A DNA stretch of 59,635 nucleotides from the NCBI GenBank assembly GCA_035640455.1, contig DASQWB010000063.1, positions 1 through 59,635 of the forward strand, written 5' to 3'. Shown piece by piece: positions 7,760 to 16,144 of this stretch (positions are counted from its first letter, which is position 1; the number at the start of each line of letters is the position of its first letter). The position numbers and the translations under genes are program-made. The stretch comes from AC-50 sp035640455 (lineage in GTDB: Bacteria; Actinomycetota; Thermoleophilia; Gaiellales; Gaiellaceae). The notes beneath the pieces were generated by a model that saw nothing but the letters and a program-made list of their open reading frames with translations, was not told the origin of the DNA and did no database searches.

Positions 7760-10627
7760 CTAGGCGAGCAGCCGCTCCTCGACCTCTTCCTCGACGAAGG
7801 CGTCACGCGCCGCGCCGGCGACCCGCGCGACGACGCTGCCCTCCGGCTCGTGCGATACCTGGAGCACGTCCTCGATCCGCTCGGCGACCGACCGGATGTG
7901 GCTGATCACGGCGACGAGTCGACCCGCGTGGGCGCGGCGCTCGAGCTCTCCGAGGGCGTCGTCTAGGGCATCGGCGTCGAGGCTCCCGAAGCCCTCGTCG
8001 AGGAAGAGCGCCTCGAGGCGGCCGCCGCCGCGTGCAGCGAGCTCGACGAGGCCGAGCGCCAGCGCGAGGCTGGCGAGGAACGCCTCGCCGCCGGAGAGCG
8101 TCTTCGAGCCGCGCGCCTGGCCGAAGACGCGGTCGACGATCCGGAAGTCCTCGGCGAACCCGTAGCGGCCGCCGGTCATCGAGCCGAGGATCTCCGAGGC
8201 GAACGCGAGGAGGGCTCGCTGCCGGCGCGTCACGACGTAGCCGATGAAGCGCCCGTCGGTGAGCAGGCTCGCGACGGCCTCGAGCACGTCGATCGTCTCG
8301 CGCAGCGGCCGGATCCGGCGGTCGAGGTCGCGGGCGGCAGCGACCTGCGCGCGCGCCTCGGCCTCGTCGTCCCGCGCCCGGCGCCGATTCGCGCTCGCTT
8401 CGATCACGAGCTCCTCGAGCTCCTCCGCGTCGGCGGCGCCGGCCTCCGCGAGCGCGGCGGCAGCCGCACCTCGTGACCCCTCGACGCGGGCTCTCGCATC
8501 GTCCGCCGCCTTCCCGAGCCGCGCCGCGAGCCGGCCGGCCACGCGCTCGAGCTCCTCGGCGCCGGCGAGCTGCTCGTCGAAGCCCGCCTCCTCCGCCGGA
8601 AGCGGCGGCGGCTCCGCTCCCGCCTCCTCGACCCGCCGGCCGAGGAGGAGCATCGCCTTCTCGATCCGCCGGCGCGGCTGCTCGACCTCGCGCTCGCGCC
8701 GGCGCGCGAGCTCGTCGCGGTCTGCGCGAAGCTCGCCCAGCCGGGCTCGCGCCGCCTCCCGCTCGCGCCGCAGCTGCTGCACCTCCGCCAGCCGCGCCTC
8801 GAGTGCTTCGAGCAGCGAGGCCCGCCGCGCGCCGGTCGCGCTCGCGGCAGGACGGAACCGCCTCGGAAGGCCGACCCGGTCGCGCTCGAGCGCAGCCGAG
8901 CGCTCCGCGAGCTTCGCGGCGGCGGCCTCGAGAGCCGTGGTTCGTTCGCCGAGCGCCGCGCGGCGTGAGCGGATCGTCGCCTCTGCCTCCTCGGCCGCGC
9001 CGCGTGCCTCGGCCGCCGCCCGCCGCGTTTCGACTAGCGCACTTTCATCGAGGTCTCCGAGGCGCTTTCGCGCCCGCTCGAGCGCACGCCGGGCAGTCGC
9101 TCGCTTCCGCGCCGACTCCGCGACCGCCTGCTCGAGGTGGGCGCACGTCGCGGCCGCTGCCGCCCGCTCCTCGCCGCTCCTGCGCGCGGCCGCCAGCGCC
9201 GTCTCGTGTGCCCGCTGCGCCGCGTGCACGACGGGAGCGCGCGGAGGCTCGAAGCCAGCGGGGAGCTCTCGCCTGCAGATCGGGCACTCCTCGCCCGACC
9301 CGAGGCCGTGTGCCGCGTGCGCTGCGGCGTGCGCCCGAAGCAGCGGCTCCAGTCGCTCGGCCGCGGCCGCGAGCCGCCGCTGCGCCGCCGCCTCCGCCTC
9401 GGCCTTCCGCTCGGCGTTCGTCCGCGCGGTCCCGAGCTGCCGTTCGCGACGGCCGAGCGTGTCCTCGAGCGCCTCCAGCTCGTGCTCTCGCCGCCGGAGG
9501 TCGCCGAGCACGTCCTCGACCCTCTGGGCCTCCGCGTGCGCCCGCCGGAGCTCCGCGAGCGACCGCCCGTCTCGCTCGAGCGCAGCCTCCTCGCGCGAGA
9601 TCTCGCGTCGCGCCTGCCGCTGGTCGTGGAGCTCGGCCGCGAGTGCCGGCGCCTCGTCGACGATCCGCTGGAGCACCGCCTTCGCCCCCGCTAGCTCGCC
9701 CTCCCTCTCTCCGGCCCGGTCGGCTCGCGCGAGCGCCGTCGCGAGACGGGCCTCCTGCTCCTGCGTGTCCCGTTCGGCCCGGTCGAGCTCGACGCTTCTC
9801 GAGTCGAACTCCCGCAGGACCGGCTCGAGCTTGCGCAGGTCACGCGCCGGATGGACGTTCGCCTTCGCGAGCCTCTCGCAGGCTGCATCGAGCCGCTGCG
9901 CCTCGCGCTCGTCGCGAGCGGCCTCCTTCTCGTGGCGCGCGAGCTCTGCCTTGAGCGCGCGTAGGCGGCGCTCCTCCTGCTCCGCCTTCTGCTTCCGCCG
10001 GCGGGCCTCGCGCGCGGACGCCGCGGGATCCCGGAGAAGCTCGGCGCGCTCCGCGAGGAGCTCGTCGAGCGGCTCGCGGTAGCCGAGCGCGAGCCCGCGC
10101 GCGTGCTCGCGCGCCTCGGCCAGCTCGCCGAGCCGGAAGATGCCCTTGAGGATCTCCGTGCGGTCGGCGGGTGACGCCTGGAGGAGCGTCTGGAACCGGC
10201 CCTGCGGCAGGATCACAGCGGAGGTGAAGCCGCCCCAGTCGAGGCCGACGAGCCGCGCGACCTCTGTATTGATCGCGTCCTCCGCGTCGAGCGGCGGCAC
10301 CGCCGGGTCGGTGAGGCACTCGAGCTCGTGCGCCGGCGGCGGGTACGCGCCGCGCGAAGTCGAGCGCGCGATGCGATAGACGCGGCCGTCGACGGCGAAC
10401 TCGAGCTCCACGCTCATCGTCGTCGCGCCGTCGGAGATGAGCTGCTTGACGCCGCGCTGGTCCCAGGTCGTCGCGTTGTAGAGCGCGTACGTGATCGCCT
10501 CGAGTAGCGACGACTTGCCCGCGCCGGTGTCGCCCACGACCGCCACGAGTCCGAGGTCGGCGAAGTCGATCTCCCGCTCGGCGCGGAAGCTCCGCAGGCC
10601 CTTGACCCGCAGCCGGAGCGGCCTCAC
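7760..10627 (-). CDS. sbcC: SbcC/Rad50-type nuclease ATPase subunit
   Basis: A 955-residue SMC-like ATPase that tethers DNA ends and gates the SbcD nuclease in double-strand break and hairpin processing. Walker A is GDTGAGKSS (residues 32-40), followed by the Q-loop segment VILPQGRFQTLL. Two long Ala/Arg/Glu-rich coiled-coil arms flank a zinc hook with CPICRRELP in the middle. The C-terminal lobe has the signature TLSGGEAFLASLALALG and Walker B LEALFLDEGFGSLD. The ATG overlaps the sbcD stop by four bases (ATGA), the usual sbcDC order. Codon use in the coiled coil is extremely biased to GC, which produces long open frames on the other strand. Confidence 0.95.
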   Translation of the reverse strand: MRPLRLRVKGLRSFRAEREIDFADLGLVAVVGDTGAGKSSLLEAITYALYNATTWDQRGVKQLISDGATTMSVELEFAVDGRVYRIARSTSRGAYPPPAHELECLTDPAVPPLDAEDAINTEVARLVGLDWGGFTSAVILPQGRFQTLLQASPADRTEILKGIFRLGELAEAREHARGLALGYREPLDELLAERAELLRDPAASAREARRRKQKAEQEERRLRALKAELARHEKEAARDEREAQRLDAACERLAKANVHPARDLRKLEPVLREFDSRSVELDRAERDTQEQEARLATALARADRAGEREGELAGAKAVLQRIVDEAPALAAELHDQRQARREISREEAALERDGRSLAELRRAHAEAQRVEDVLGDLRRREHELEALEDTLGRRERQLGTARTNAERKAEAEAAAQRRLAAAAERLEPLLRAHAAAHAAHGLGSGEECPICRRELPAGFEPPRAPVVHAAQRAHETALAAARRSGEERAAAAATCAHLEQAVAESARKRATARRALERARKRLGDLDESALVETRRAAAEARGAAEEAEATIRSRRAALGERTTALEAAAAKLAERSAALERDRVGLPRRFRPAASATGARRASLLEALEARLAEVQQLRREREAARARLGELRADRDELARRREREVEQPRRRIEKAMLLLGRRVEEAGAEPPPLPAEEAGFDEQLAGAEELERVAGRLAARLGKAADDARARVEGSRGAAAAALAEAGAADAEELEELVIEASANRRRARDDEAEARAQVAAARDLDRRIRPLRETIDVLEAVASLLTDGRFIGYVVTRRQRALLAFASEILGSMTGGRYGFAEDFRIVDRVFGQARGSKTLSGGEAFLASLALALGLVELAARGGGRLEALFLDEGFGSLDADALDDALGELERRAHAGRLVAVISHIRSVAERIEDVLQVSHEPEGSVVARVAGAARDAFVEEEVEERLLA

Positions 10628-11865
10628 GACACGCCGCCGCGGACGCGCTCGAGGAGGAGCTCGTCGATGTCGGGCAGGCGCGGGTGCTCCTCGGCCTCGA
10701 CCGCCTGAATAAGCGTCTCGAAGGTCTTCAGGACGCGATTCGCCTTCGCGCCGCGGGTGCCTCGCTCGGCGAGATAGGTGCGGAAGAGCTCCGTGAACCC
10801 GGGCTCGGCGTCGGCCTCGTCCGCGGTCGCCTCCACCACCTCGAGCCGCGTCGCGGCGCAGTCCTCGTTCACCTCGACGAGCGTGGCGTCCGGCAGGAGC
10901 TCCTTGACGAGTTGCGCGAGCTCCGGAACCGGCTCGTCGGTGCAGACGGTGACGCGGCAGAGTGCGGAGCCGACCGTCGCGGCCAGCTCGGCGATCTCCT
11001 CGAGGGTGCCGACGATCGTGCGCAGTGGACGACCGGCGCCGAGCGGGTGAGGCGTCACGCGCGCCGGCCGGCCGGGCTCGGCCTCCACGAGGACGACCTC
11101 TTTGTGCTCACGCTCCTCGCCGAAGTCGAGCGGGATCGGCGAGCCGGCGTAGCGGCCGGTGACGCCGCGGCGCGGCAGCGCCTGCGGCAGGTGGATGTGG
11201 CCGAGCGCCGCATAGGCGACGTGCGGAAACCGCTCGAGCCGTGTCGCGTACGCCTCGCTCACGTGGAGCGGCCGCTCACTGCCCGAGAAGCGGGCACCTC
11301 GCACGTAGAGGTGCGCGGCGAAGACGAGGACGTGCCGCGACGGGTCGTAGCCGTCGGCGAGGCCGCGCTCGAGCGCCTCCTCGATCCGCTGGATCCGCTC
11401 GGAGTACGTCGCCGTCCACGTCGTCGCGTCCTCGAAGCGGTCGACCATCCGGTTCGCGTGGATGAACGGCAGGCAGGCGAGCCGGACGATCTCGCCGTCG
11501 GCCGCGGGCAGGTCGAAGACGCCGCCCTCCTGCGGCGGCCGCACGCGGTCGACGAAGCGGATGGGCGGCTCGGGTCCCTGGAGGCGATCGAAGAGGCGGA
11601 AGAGGGCCGGCGAGTCGTGGTTTCCGGCCAGCACGACAACGGGAGCGACGGCCGCGAGCTCCTCCAGCACCTCGATCGCGAAGGTCATCTCCGCGTAGCC
11701 GGGCCGGAGGCCGTCGAAGACGTCGCCGGTGTGGAGGACGAGGTGCGGCCGCACCTCGCGCGCGAGCTCGCAGATCTCCACGAGCACGGCCTCGTGGTCG
11801 GGCGCGCGCGGGCAGCGGTAGGTCAGCCGCCCGAGGTGCCAATCGGAGACGTGGAGAAGCCTCAT
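10624..11865 (-). CDS. sbcD: SbcD/Mre11-type exonuclease subunit
   Basis: A 413-residue Mn-dependent phosphoesterase nuclease, partner of SbcC. Metal-binding motifs in order are HVSDWHLG, LHTGDVFDG, LAGNHDS, VFAAHLYVRG and GHIHLP. The C-terminal part resembles the SbcD capping domain. I chose the ATG at 11865 (MRLLHVSDWHLG) because families begin there; an ATG seven codons upstream at 11886 adds only MVEGAGT. sbcD is first in the two-gene leftward operon. Confidence 0.94.
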   Translation of the reverse strand: MRLLHVSDWHLGRLTYRCPRAPDHEAVLVEICELAREVRPHLVLHTGDVFDGLRPGYAEMTFAIEVLEELAAVAPVVVLAGNHDSPALFRLFDRLQGPEPPIRFVDRVRPPQEGGVFDLPAADGEIVRLACLPFIHANRMVDRFEDATTWTATYSERIQRIEEALERGLADGYDPSRHVLVFAAHLYVRGARFSGSERPLHVSEAYATRLERFPHVAYAALGHIHLPQALPRRGVTGRYAGSPIPLDFGEEREHKEVVLVEAEPGRPARVTPHPLGAGRPLRTIVGTLEEIAELAATVGSALCRVTVCTDEPVPELAQLVKELLPDATLVEVNEDCAATRLEVVEATADEADAEPGFTELFRTYLAERGTRGAKANRVLKTFETLIQAVEAEEHPRLPDIDELLLERVRGGVS

Positions 11866-11893
11866 TGTCCCCGCCCCTTCTACCACGCCGCCT

Positions 11894-11919
11894 GCCGCGT
11901 CTTTCCGTTCAGACGCGGC
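11894..11919. terminator. Hairpin at the end of the KTSC gene
   Basis: GCCGCGTC at 11894-11901 pairs with GACGCGGC at 11912-11919 around a 10-base pyrimidine-rich loop (TTTCCGTTCA). It overlaps the stop of the leftward KTSC gene and precedes sbcD. It is probably an attenuating terminator between the two, though no T-run follows. Confidence 0.4.
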
Positions 11920-12133
11920 GGTACGCGTGGTACGGCTTGATCTCCCAGTTCAGATAGCGCCCCTTCGACGGGGCAGCGAGCAGCGCCTCGAACTGGTCGC
12001 GGGACACGTCCTCGTAGGCGTAGGTCCGGCCGCGGTTGTGGAATCGCACGTAGAGCTCCTGCGTCTCCTCGTCGTAGCCGACGCGCTCGATGCTCGACGA
12101 CTCGACCGGGATCATCTCCGGCATCAGCTGCAC
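11909..12133 (-). CDS. KTSC domain protein
   Basis: A small protein of 68-74 residues whose body is a KTSC domain. Typical pieces are the strand SSSIERVGYDEETQELYVRF, the aromatic pair YAYEDV, and the end ALLAAPSKGRYLNWEIKPYH. KTSC domains are often fused to lysyl-tRNA synthetase-like or nuclease proteins and may bind nucleic acid; a free-standing function is not established. Alternative starts at 12121 (MPEMIPV) or 12115 would shorten it by a few residues. The gene is divergent from the winged-helix gene. Confidence 0.75.
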   Translation of the reverse strand: MQLMPEMIPVESSSIERVGYDEETQELYVRFHNRGRTYAYEDVSRDQFEALLAAPSKGRYLNWEIKPYHAYRRV

Positions 12134-12170
12134 CTTGACTCCGTCACATTCATCACCTAATCTGAATTAA

Positions 12171-12182
12171 CTCGTTAACGAG
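12171..12182. promoter_or_regulatory. Perfect 12-bp palindrome upstream of the winged-helix gene
   Basis: CTCGTTAACGAG is self-complementary. It ends inside the GAGGA that would serve as ribosome binding site for the gene starting at 12189/12195. The surroundings (CTAATCTGAATTAA) are far more AT-rich than the rest of the window and include the only likely promoter for both flanking genes. An autoregulatory operator is a reasonable inference, because the downstream product looks DNA-binding. Confidence 0.4.
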
Positions 12183-12194
12183 GAAATCGTGATT

Positions 12195-12641
12195 ATGCCG
12201 ACTATACGTGTAGACGAGGAAGTCTACGAGTGGCTTAAGAGTCACGCTGAGCCGTTCGTAGACACCCCAAACACCGTGATACGCCGTATTGCCGGGCTCG
12301 ACGAATCACTGCAACAGCGCAGAAGCCAGACCGCAGTCCGCGCGAAGCCTGGTGAGCTCTTAGATCGACACGAGTATGACCGGCCCATCCTGGAAGTTCT
12401 CGCTCGGAAAGGCGGGTCCGCGAATGGGAGTGAGGTGATCGACGGGGTCGGTGAGATCGTCGCCGACAAGCTCACGGCCCGCGACAAAGAAAGGATCGAG
12501 AGCGGCGTCGTCCGGTGGCGGAACCGCGCTGCTTGGCGACGCTTCAACCTGGTGAAGCGAGGATTGCTCAAGGATCAGTCTCCACGCGGCATGTGGGAGC
12601 TCACCGACGAGGGATGGAAAGCCGCCGAGAACGCGCAGTGA
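12195..12641 (+). CDS. Winged-helix (Mrr N-terminal-like) DNA-binding protein
   Basis: A 148-residue protein in two parts. Residues 1-35 resemble a SeqA/ribbon-helix type N-terminus (PTIRVDEEVYEWLKSHAEPF). Residues 55-148 look like the winged-helix domain found at the N-terminus of Mrr-type restriction proteins, ending WELTDEGWKAAENAQ. No nuclease domain follows, so it is more likely a regulator or an orphan. A GTG two codons upstream (12189) is an alternative start. Base composition and codon choice (att, aag, gac mixtures, more A and T) differ from neighbours, which suggests fairly recent arrival. It converges with the RNase P RNA gene. Confidence 0.65.
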   Translation: MPTIRVDEEVYEWLKSHAEPFVDTPNTVIRRIAGLDESLQQRRSQTAVRAKPGELLDRHEYDRPILEVLARKGGSANGSEVIDGVGEIVADKLTARDKERIESGVVRWRNRAAWRRFNLVKRGLLKDQSPRGMWELTDEGWKAAENAQ

Positions 12642-12658
12642 TCGGTGTGGACCATAGA

Positions 12659-12681
12659 AAAAGCCCCTTGCCGGGGCTTTT
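12659..12681 (-). terminator. Rho-independent terminator of rnpB
   Basis: AAAAGCCCC (12659-12667) pairs with GGGGCTTTT (12673-12681) around TTGCC. The hairpin is flanked by A and T runs, so it can act in both directions: for rnpB leftward and for the winged-helix gene rightward. It is the cleanest intrinsic terminator in the window. Confidence 0.85.
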
Positions 12682-12685
12682 CCCG

Positions 12686-13032
12686 TAGCAGGCCTGTAAG
12701 CCGGATTCTGTCGAGGGTGACCATCCATCTCGGCCGCCGCTTGCGCGACGGCTCTAGCGGCGTACCCGGTTCCTCGGCGGGCCACGTCGTCGGAACCTGC
12801 TTCGCCTTGCACCGGACGGGGTTTGGCGAGCCGCCGTGTCACCACGGCGCTGGTGGGCTCTTACCCCACCTTTTCACCCTTACCTTCGACGTCTCGCGAG
12901 ATCCGTCGCCGGCGGTCTCCTTTCTGTGCCACTTTCCGTCGGCTTTCGCCGCCTGGGGTTTCCCCAGCGTCCTGCCCTTCGGTGTCCGGACTTTCCTCGA
13001 GCCGCGAACGGCTCGCGGTCACCCGGCCTGCA
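12686..13032 (-). ncRNA. rnpB: RNase P RNA (bacterial type A)
   Basis: The RNA component of ribonuclease P, about 347 nt, read leftward. Conserved elements in order are GAGGAAAGTCCGGAC near the 5' end (13010-12990 region), the CAGAAAGGAGACCGCC block, the GTAAGGGTGAAAAGGTGGGG block with GAGCCCACC, and the 3' end GACAGAATCCGGCTTACAGG with GCC. The P1 ends GCAGGCC and GGCCTGC pair. A strong terminator follows at once. The 5' end overlaps the last codons of the small zinc-ribbon gene, so a promoter for rnpB must lie inside the lexA region or processing must release it. Confidence 0.96.
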
Positions 13033-13222
13033 GGCCCAATTGTACCCCGGTCTCGGCCTGGCCAGGCGCGGCGCGCAGGCTCGCGCCGCACTCCGGGCAC
13101 AGGATCGTTCCGGCCGTGTGCATGACGAACTCGCCGCAGACGAGGCACTCGAGGCTGACCCCGCGGAAGAGCGCGAGCAGCTCTTGGTCGAGCGTCCGGT
13201 GCAAGGAGGCCGGCTCGCTCAT
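13019..13222 (-). CDS. Small zinc-ribbon protein downstream of lexA
   Basis: A 67-residue protein (MSEPASLHRTLDQELLALFR) with two CxxC pairs, CLVC and CPEC, spaced like a zinc ribbon. Its ATG overlaps the lexA stop (ATGA), so the two are translationally coupled. The last four or so codons overlap the RNase P RNA gene. Function is unknown. It could be a small DNA-binding or regulatory protein in the SOS operon. Confidence 0.6.
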   Translation of the reverse strand: MSEPASLHRTLDQELLALFRGVSLECLVCGEFVMHTAGTILCPECGASLRAAPGQAETGVQLGLQAG

Positions 13223-13848
13223 TCGACGCTCCGGAAGACGCCGACCACCTTGCCGAGGATCTGGACGTAGTCCGCGAAGATCGGCGCGAGGGCCTCGTTC
13301 TCCGGCTGGAGCCGGACGCGGCCGTTCTCGCGGAAGAAGCGCTTCACCGTCGCCTCGTCGACCGACTCGTCGTCGCCGGCGAGCGCGACGACGATGTCGC
13401 CGTTCCGCGCGTCCTGCTGGCGGTGGACGACGACGAAGTCGCCGTCGAGGATGCCGGCGCCGATCATGGAGTCGCCGCGGACGCGCAGGAGGAATTCCTC
13501 GCCGCCGCGCGAGAGCGGCTCGGGGACGCCGACGTAGTCCTCGATGTTCTGATCGGCGAGCAGCGGCCCGCCCGCGGCGATCTGGCCGACGAGCGGCAGA
13601 CGGCGCGCCTCGGCGGCAGGCGGCGGCTCCTCGCGCCGCAGGCCGACGAGCTCGAGGGCACGCGGCTTCGTCGGGTCGCGGCGCAGCAATCCGGCCCGCT
13701 CGAGGTTCGCAAGGTGCGCGTGCACGGTCGAGGGAGACGCGAGCCCGATCGCGCTGCCGATCTCGCGGACCGTAGGCGGGTAGCCGTGCCCGTCGACGTA
13801 CTCGACCAGGTAGTCCCAGATCTCCTGCTGCCGGCCCGTGAGCTCCAT
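13219..13848 (-). CDS. lexA: LexA SOS repressor
   Basis: A 209-residue LexA. The N-terminal winged helix (RQQEIWDYLVEYVDGHGYPP, then TVREIGSAIGLASPSTVHAHL) is followed by the self-cleavage site A92-G93 in QIAAGGPLL. The catalytic dyad is S127 (RGDSMIGAGI) and K169 (TVKRFF). It represses DNA damage genes until RecA-stimulated autocleavage. A perfect SOS box lies 15 bases upstream of the ATG, so autoregulation is direct. Confidence 0.97.
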   Translation of the reverse strand: MELTGRQQEIWDYLVEYVDGHGYPPTVREIGSAIGLASPSTVHAHLANLERAGLLRRDPTKPRALELVGLRREEPPPAAEARRLPLVGQIAAGGPLLADQNIEDYVGVPEPLSRGGEEFLLRVRGDSMIGAGILDGDFVVVHRQQDARNGDIVVALAGDDESVDEATVKRFFRENGRVRLQPENEALAPIFADYVQILGKVVGVFRSVE

Positions 13849-13862
13849 CTCGCCTCCCTCTG

Positions 13863-13876
13863 CGAACGTGTGTTCG
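13863..13876. promoter_or_regulatory. LexA operator (SOS box) of lexA
   Basis: CGAAC-GTGT-GTTCG is a perfect inverted repeat matching the Gram-positive/actinobacterial SOS box CGAAC-N4-GTTCG. It lies just upstream of lexA on the leftward strand and could also touch the end of the HD-GYP gene, which stops only about 30 bases away. Confidence 0.9.
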
Positions 13877-13905
13877 AGGAAGGGTAGAGACTCCTCCGGA
13901 CGGCG

Positions 13906-15219
13906 TCAAACCACGCGCGCGAGCGCCTCGACGACCTGCGGGTCGAACTGCGTCCCGCTGCAGGCCATGAGCTCGGCAAGCGCCGCCTCCCGAGGGCGGG
14001 CCGGGCGATAGGGCCGGTCGGTCGTGATCGCGCTGTAGGCGTCGCAGCAGCAGACGATCCGGGCCTCGAGCGGAATCGCCTCGCCCGCGAGACGATCGGG
14101 GTACCCGGTGCCGTCCCAGCGCTCATGGCAGGAGCGGACGATCCGCCCCACCTCGGCGAGGAGGCCGCCGACCTGCTCGAGCATGCGCTCGCCCTCGATC
14201 GTGTGCGTCTCGACGACGCGCCGCTCCTCCTCGGTCAGCGGCCCGGGCTTGTTGATGATCTCGCCCGGGATCCGCACCTTGCCCACGTCGTGCAGCAGCG
14301 CCGCGAACTCGACGCGGCGACGCGCCGGCGGAGGCAGGCCGAGCTCGTCCGCCACCGCAACGACGAGCGAGACGACGTCGCGGCTGTGGCTGCCGGTGTA
14401 GGCGTCGTCGGCCTCGACGACGTCGCCGAGCAGAAGCGCCGTGCCGCGGTAGGCGTGGCCGAGCTCGAGCGCGTGGTCGATCCGCACCTGGCGCTCGCGC
14501 GCGAAGACGGCGAGCAGTCCGACGAGCGGGACGCCGAGCAGGGGCGCCCAGACGCGGTGGACCGCCGCAAGCGCGACGCCGACCGGCGCGAGCGCCGCGT
14601 CGACCGCGTAGACCATCGCCATGAACCTGAGCTGCGCCTGAGGGCGAACGCCGAGCGCCAGCCACTGCCGAATCGCGGCGCTCGAGTAGTCGAGCGCGAA
14701 CTGCGCCCCGAGCGCCGCGGCGTAGACCGGCCAGTGCGCCCACGCGAACGGCCGCTCGCCGGCCGCGGCGAGGACGAGCACCGGCCCGACGGCGTGCCAG
14801 GAGCTGACGAGCTGGAGCGGCAGGCGCTCGAGTTGGACGCGAAGGGTCGGTGTCGAGAGCAGGAAGCGCAGTGCGAGGCCGCAGGCGACGCAGATCGGGA
14901 CGATGCCGAGCGGAAGCGCGAAGAGCATCGGCACGAGGACGAGCTGCGTCGGCACGGCGATGCCCGGCCCGACCTCGAACTCCACTCGCGCGACGAGCGC
15001 GTAGGCGAGGACGAAGGCCGCGACCTCGAGCAGCGAGAGCGACCGCTCCGTGGGCAGGAGCGCGACGAGGCCGACGGCGACGGCGAGGAAGGTGCCGCCG
15101 ACGACGAGCGACGCGCGCAAGTCGCGGTCGGCGAGCGTGTGCGAACGTCGCGACCGCGCCGCTTCGACGAGGCTCGCGTCGTCGCTCCTCAGGACGACGT
15201 CCGAGGCCATTGGGCTCAT
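13906..15219 (-). CDS. Membrane-bound HD-GYP phosphodiesterase-like protein
   Basis: A 437-residue protein with about six hydrophobic segments in the first 215 residues and an HD-GYP domain in the last 200. The metal site is in LLHDVGKVRIP, preceded by the His of GSHSRDV. The diagnostic motif is ERWDGTGYPD, followed by IPLEARIVCCCDAYSAITTD. HD-GYP proteins hydrolyse cyclic di-GMP or related dinucleotides, or only bind them. All catalytic residues appear present. Start ATG 15219, with a second ATG at 15210. It is transcribed toward lexA but separated from it by the SOS box. Confidence 0.9.
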   Translation of the reverse strand: MSPMASDVVLRSDDASLVEAARSRRSHTLADRDLRASLVVGGTFLAVAVGLVALLPTERSLSLLEVAAFVLAYALVARVEFEVGPGIAVPTQLVLVPMLFALPLGIVPICVACGLALRFLLSTPTLRVQLERLPLQLVSSWHAVGPVLVLAAAGERPFAWAHWPVYAAALGAQFALDYSSAAIRQWLALGVRPQAQLRFMAMVYAVDAALAPVGVALAAVHRVWAPLLGVPLVGLLAVFARERQVRIDHALELGHAYRGTALLLGDVVEADDAYTGSHSRDVVSLVVAVADELGLPPPARRRVEFAALLHDVGKVRIPGEIINKPGPLTEEERRVVETHTIEGERMLEQVGGLLAEVGRIVRSCHERWDGTGYPDRLAGEAIPLEARIVCCCDAYSAITTDRPYRPARPREAALAELMACSGTQFDPQVVEALARVV

Positions 15220-15342
15220 TTCGGCGCGAGCCGAACGTCACTTGACCGGTTGGCCCTTCCGGGGGATGCGGCGACGAGCGTCGCGAAGACACTGAGTCGG
15301 TGCGGCGCCAGGCCCGGCGCCGCGAACTTAGGAGAGAGAACT

Positions 15343-15963
15343 GTGGCGGCTTACCTTCCTGCGGCACGTATTCGGTTCGGCCTCGTCGTCGTCGCGGCGG
15401 CCCTGGCTTGGCTCGCTGCGACGCCTTCGTCCCGAGCGAGCACCCTCACCTCGTCGTGCACCTACGGCGCGGCCTCGCGTCCCTTCGTCCCCTGGGGCGA
15501 CCTCGCCTCGTACAGGCTCGTTCCCGGCGGCTCCTTCGAGGCCGGCGCACCGGGGTGGACGCTGGCCGGCGGCGCCCGCGTCGTGAGCGGCAACGAGAGC
15601 TTCTACGTCCATTCGACGCTCGACCGGTCCTCGCTCGCGCTTCCGGCGGGGAGCTCGGCGACGACCGCTCCGTTCTGCGTCAGCCTCGTCCGGCCGACGA
15701 TCCGCCTCTTCGTCGCGAACGGCGGCTCGAGCACCTCGAAGCTGCGCGTGCGCGTCGTCTTCCGCGGCCTGCTCGGCGTCCTCGGGACCTTCGACGGCGG
15801 AACGATCACCGCCCGCCCGTCGTGGAACGCCTCGCCGGTCATGCTCGCGACGCTGAACGCGCCGCTCGGCACGAAGTCGGCGCAGTTCGTCTTCACGCCG
15901 GCCGATTCGACCGGAGCTTGGCGGATCGACGACCTGTACGTCGACCCGTGGGTGAACGTCTAG
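15343..15963 (+). CDS. Secreted hypothetical protein, carbohydrate-binding-like fold
   Basis: A 206-residue exported protein. The GTG at 15343 follows a good ribosome binding site (TAGGAGAGAGA) and starts a signal peptide with the core FGLVVVAAALAWLAA, cut around SRAST. The mature part is rich in Ser, Thr and beta-strand patterns (GSFEAGAPGWTLAGGARVVS and later IDDLYVDPWV). This recalls the jelly-roll carbohydrate-binding modules that carry F-E-x-G-x-x-G-W near the start. No enzyme residues are visible. It is monocistronic, with a hairpin directly after its stop. Confidence 0.68.
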   Translation: MAAYLPAARIRFGLVVVAAALAWLAATPSSRASTLTSSCTYGAASRPFVPWGDLASYRLVPGGSFEAGAPGWTLAGGARVVSGNESFYVHSTLDRSSLALPAGSSATTAPFCVSLVRPTIRLFVANGGSSTSKLRVRVVFRGLLGVLGTFDGGTITARPSWNASPVMLATLNAPLGTKSAQFVFTPADSTGAWRIDDLYVDPWVNV

Positions 15964-15975
15964 CGCCGAGACAGC

Positions 15976-16000
15976 TAGAGCCGCCCGGCGGGCGGCTCTA
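15976..16000. terminator. Bidirectional terminator hairpin
   Basis: TAGAGCCGCC (15976-15985) pairs perfectly with GGCGGCTCTA (15991-16000) around CGGCG. It lies between the secreted-protein gene (rightward) and the tRNA-Leu gene (leftward) and can serve both. Confidence 0.7.
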
Positions 16001-16001
16001 G

Positions 16002-16086
<85 letters not shown>

Positions 16087-16144
16087 GAGGGCCGCGCCAT
16101 TGTAGCCACGGTGCTCGCGCCTGCCTGCCGATAAGGTAAGCCGC

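Noticed and set aside
8244..10082. A long Ser/Arg-rich protein opposite sbcC
   Set aside because: Antisense of the coiled-coil region; extreme composition and no motif.
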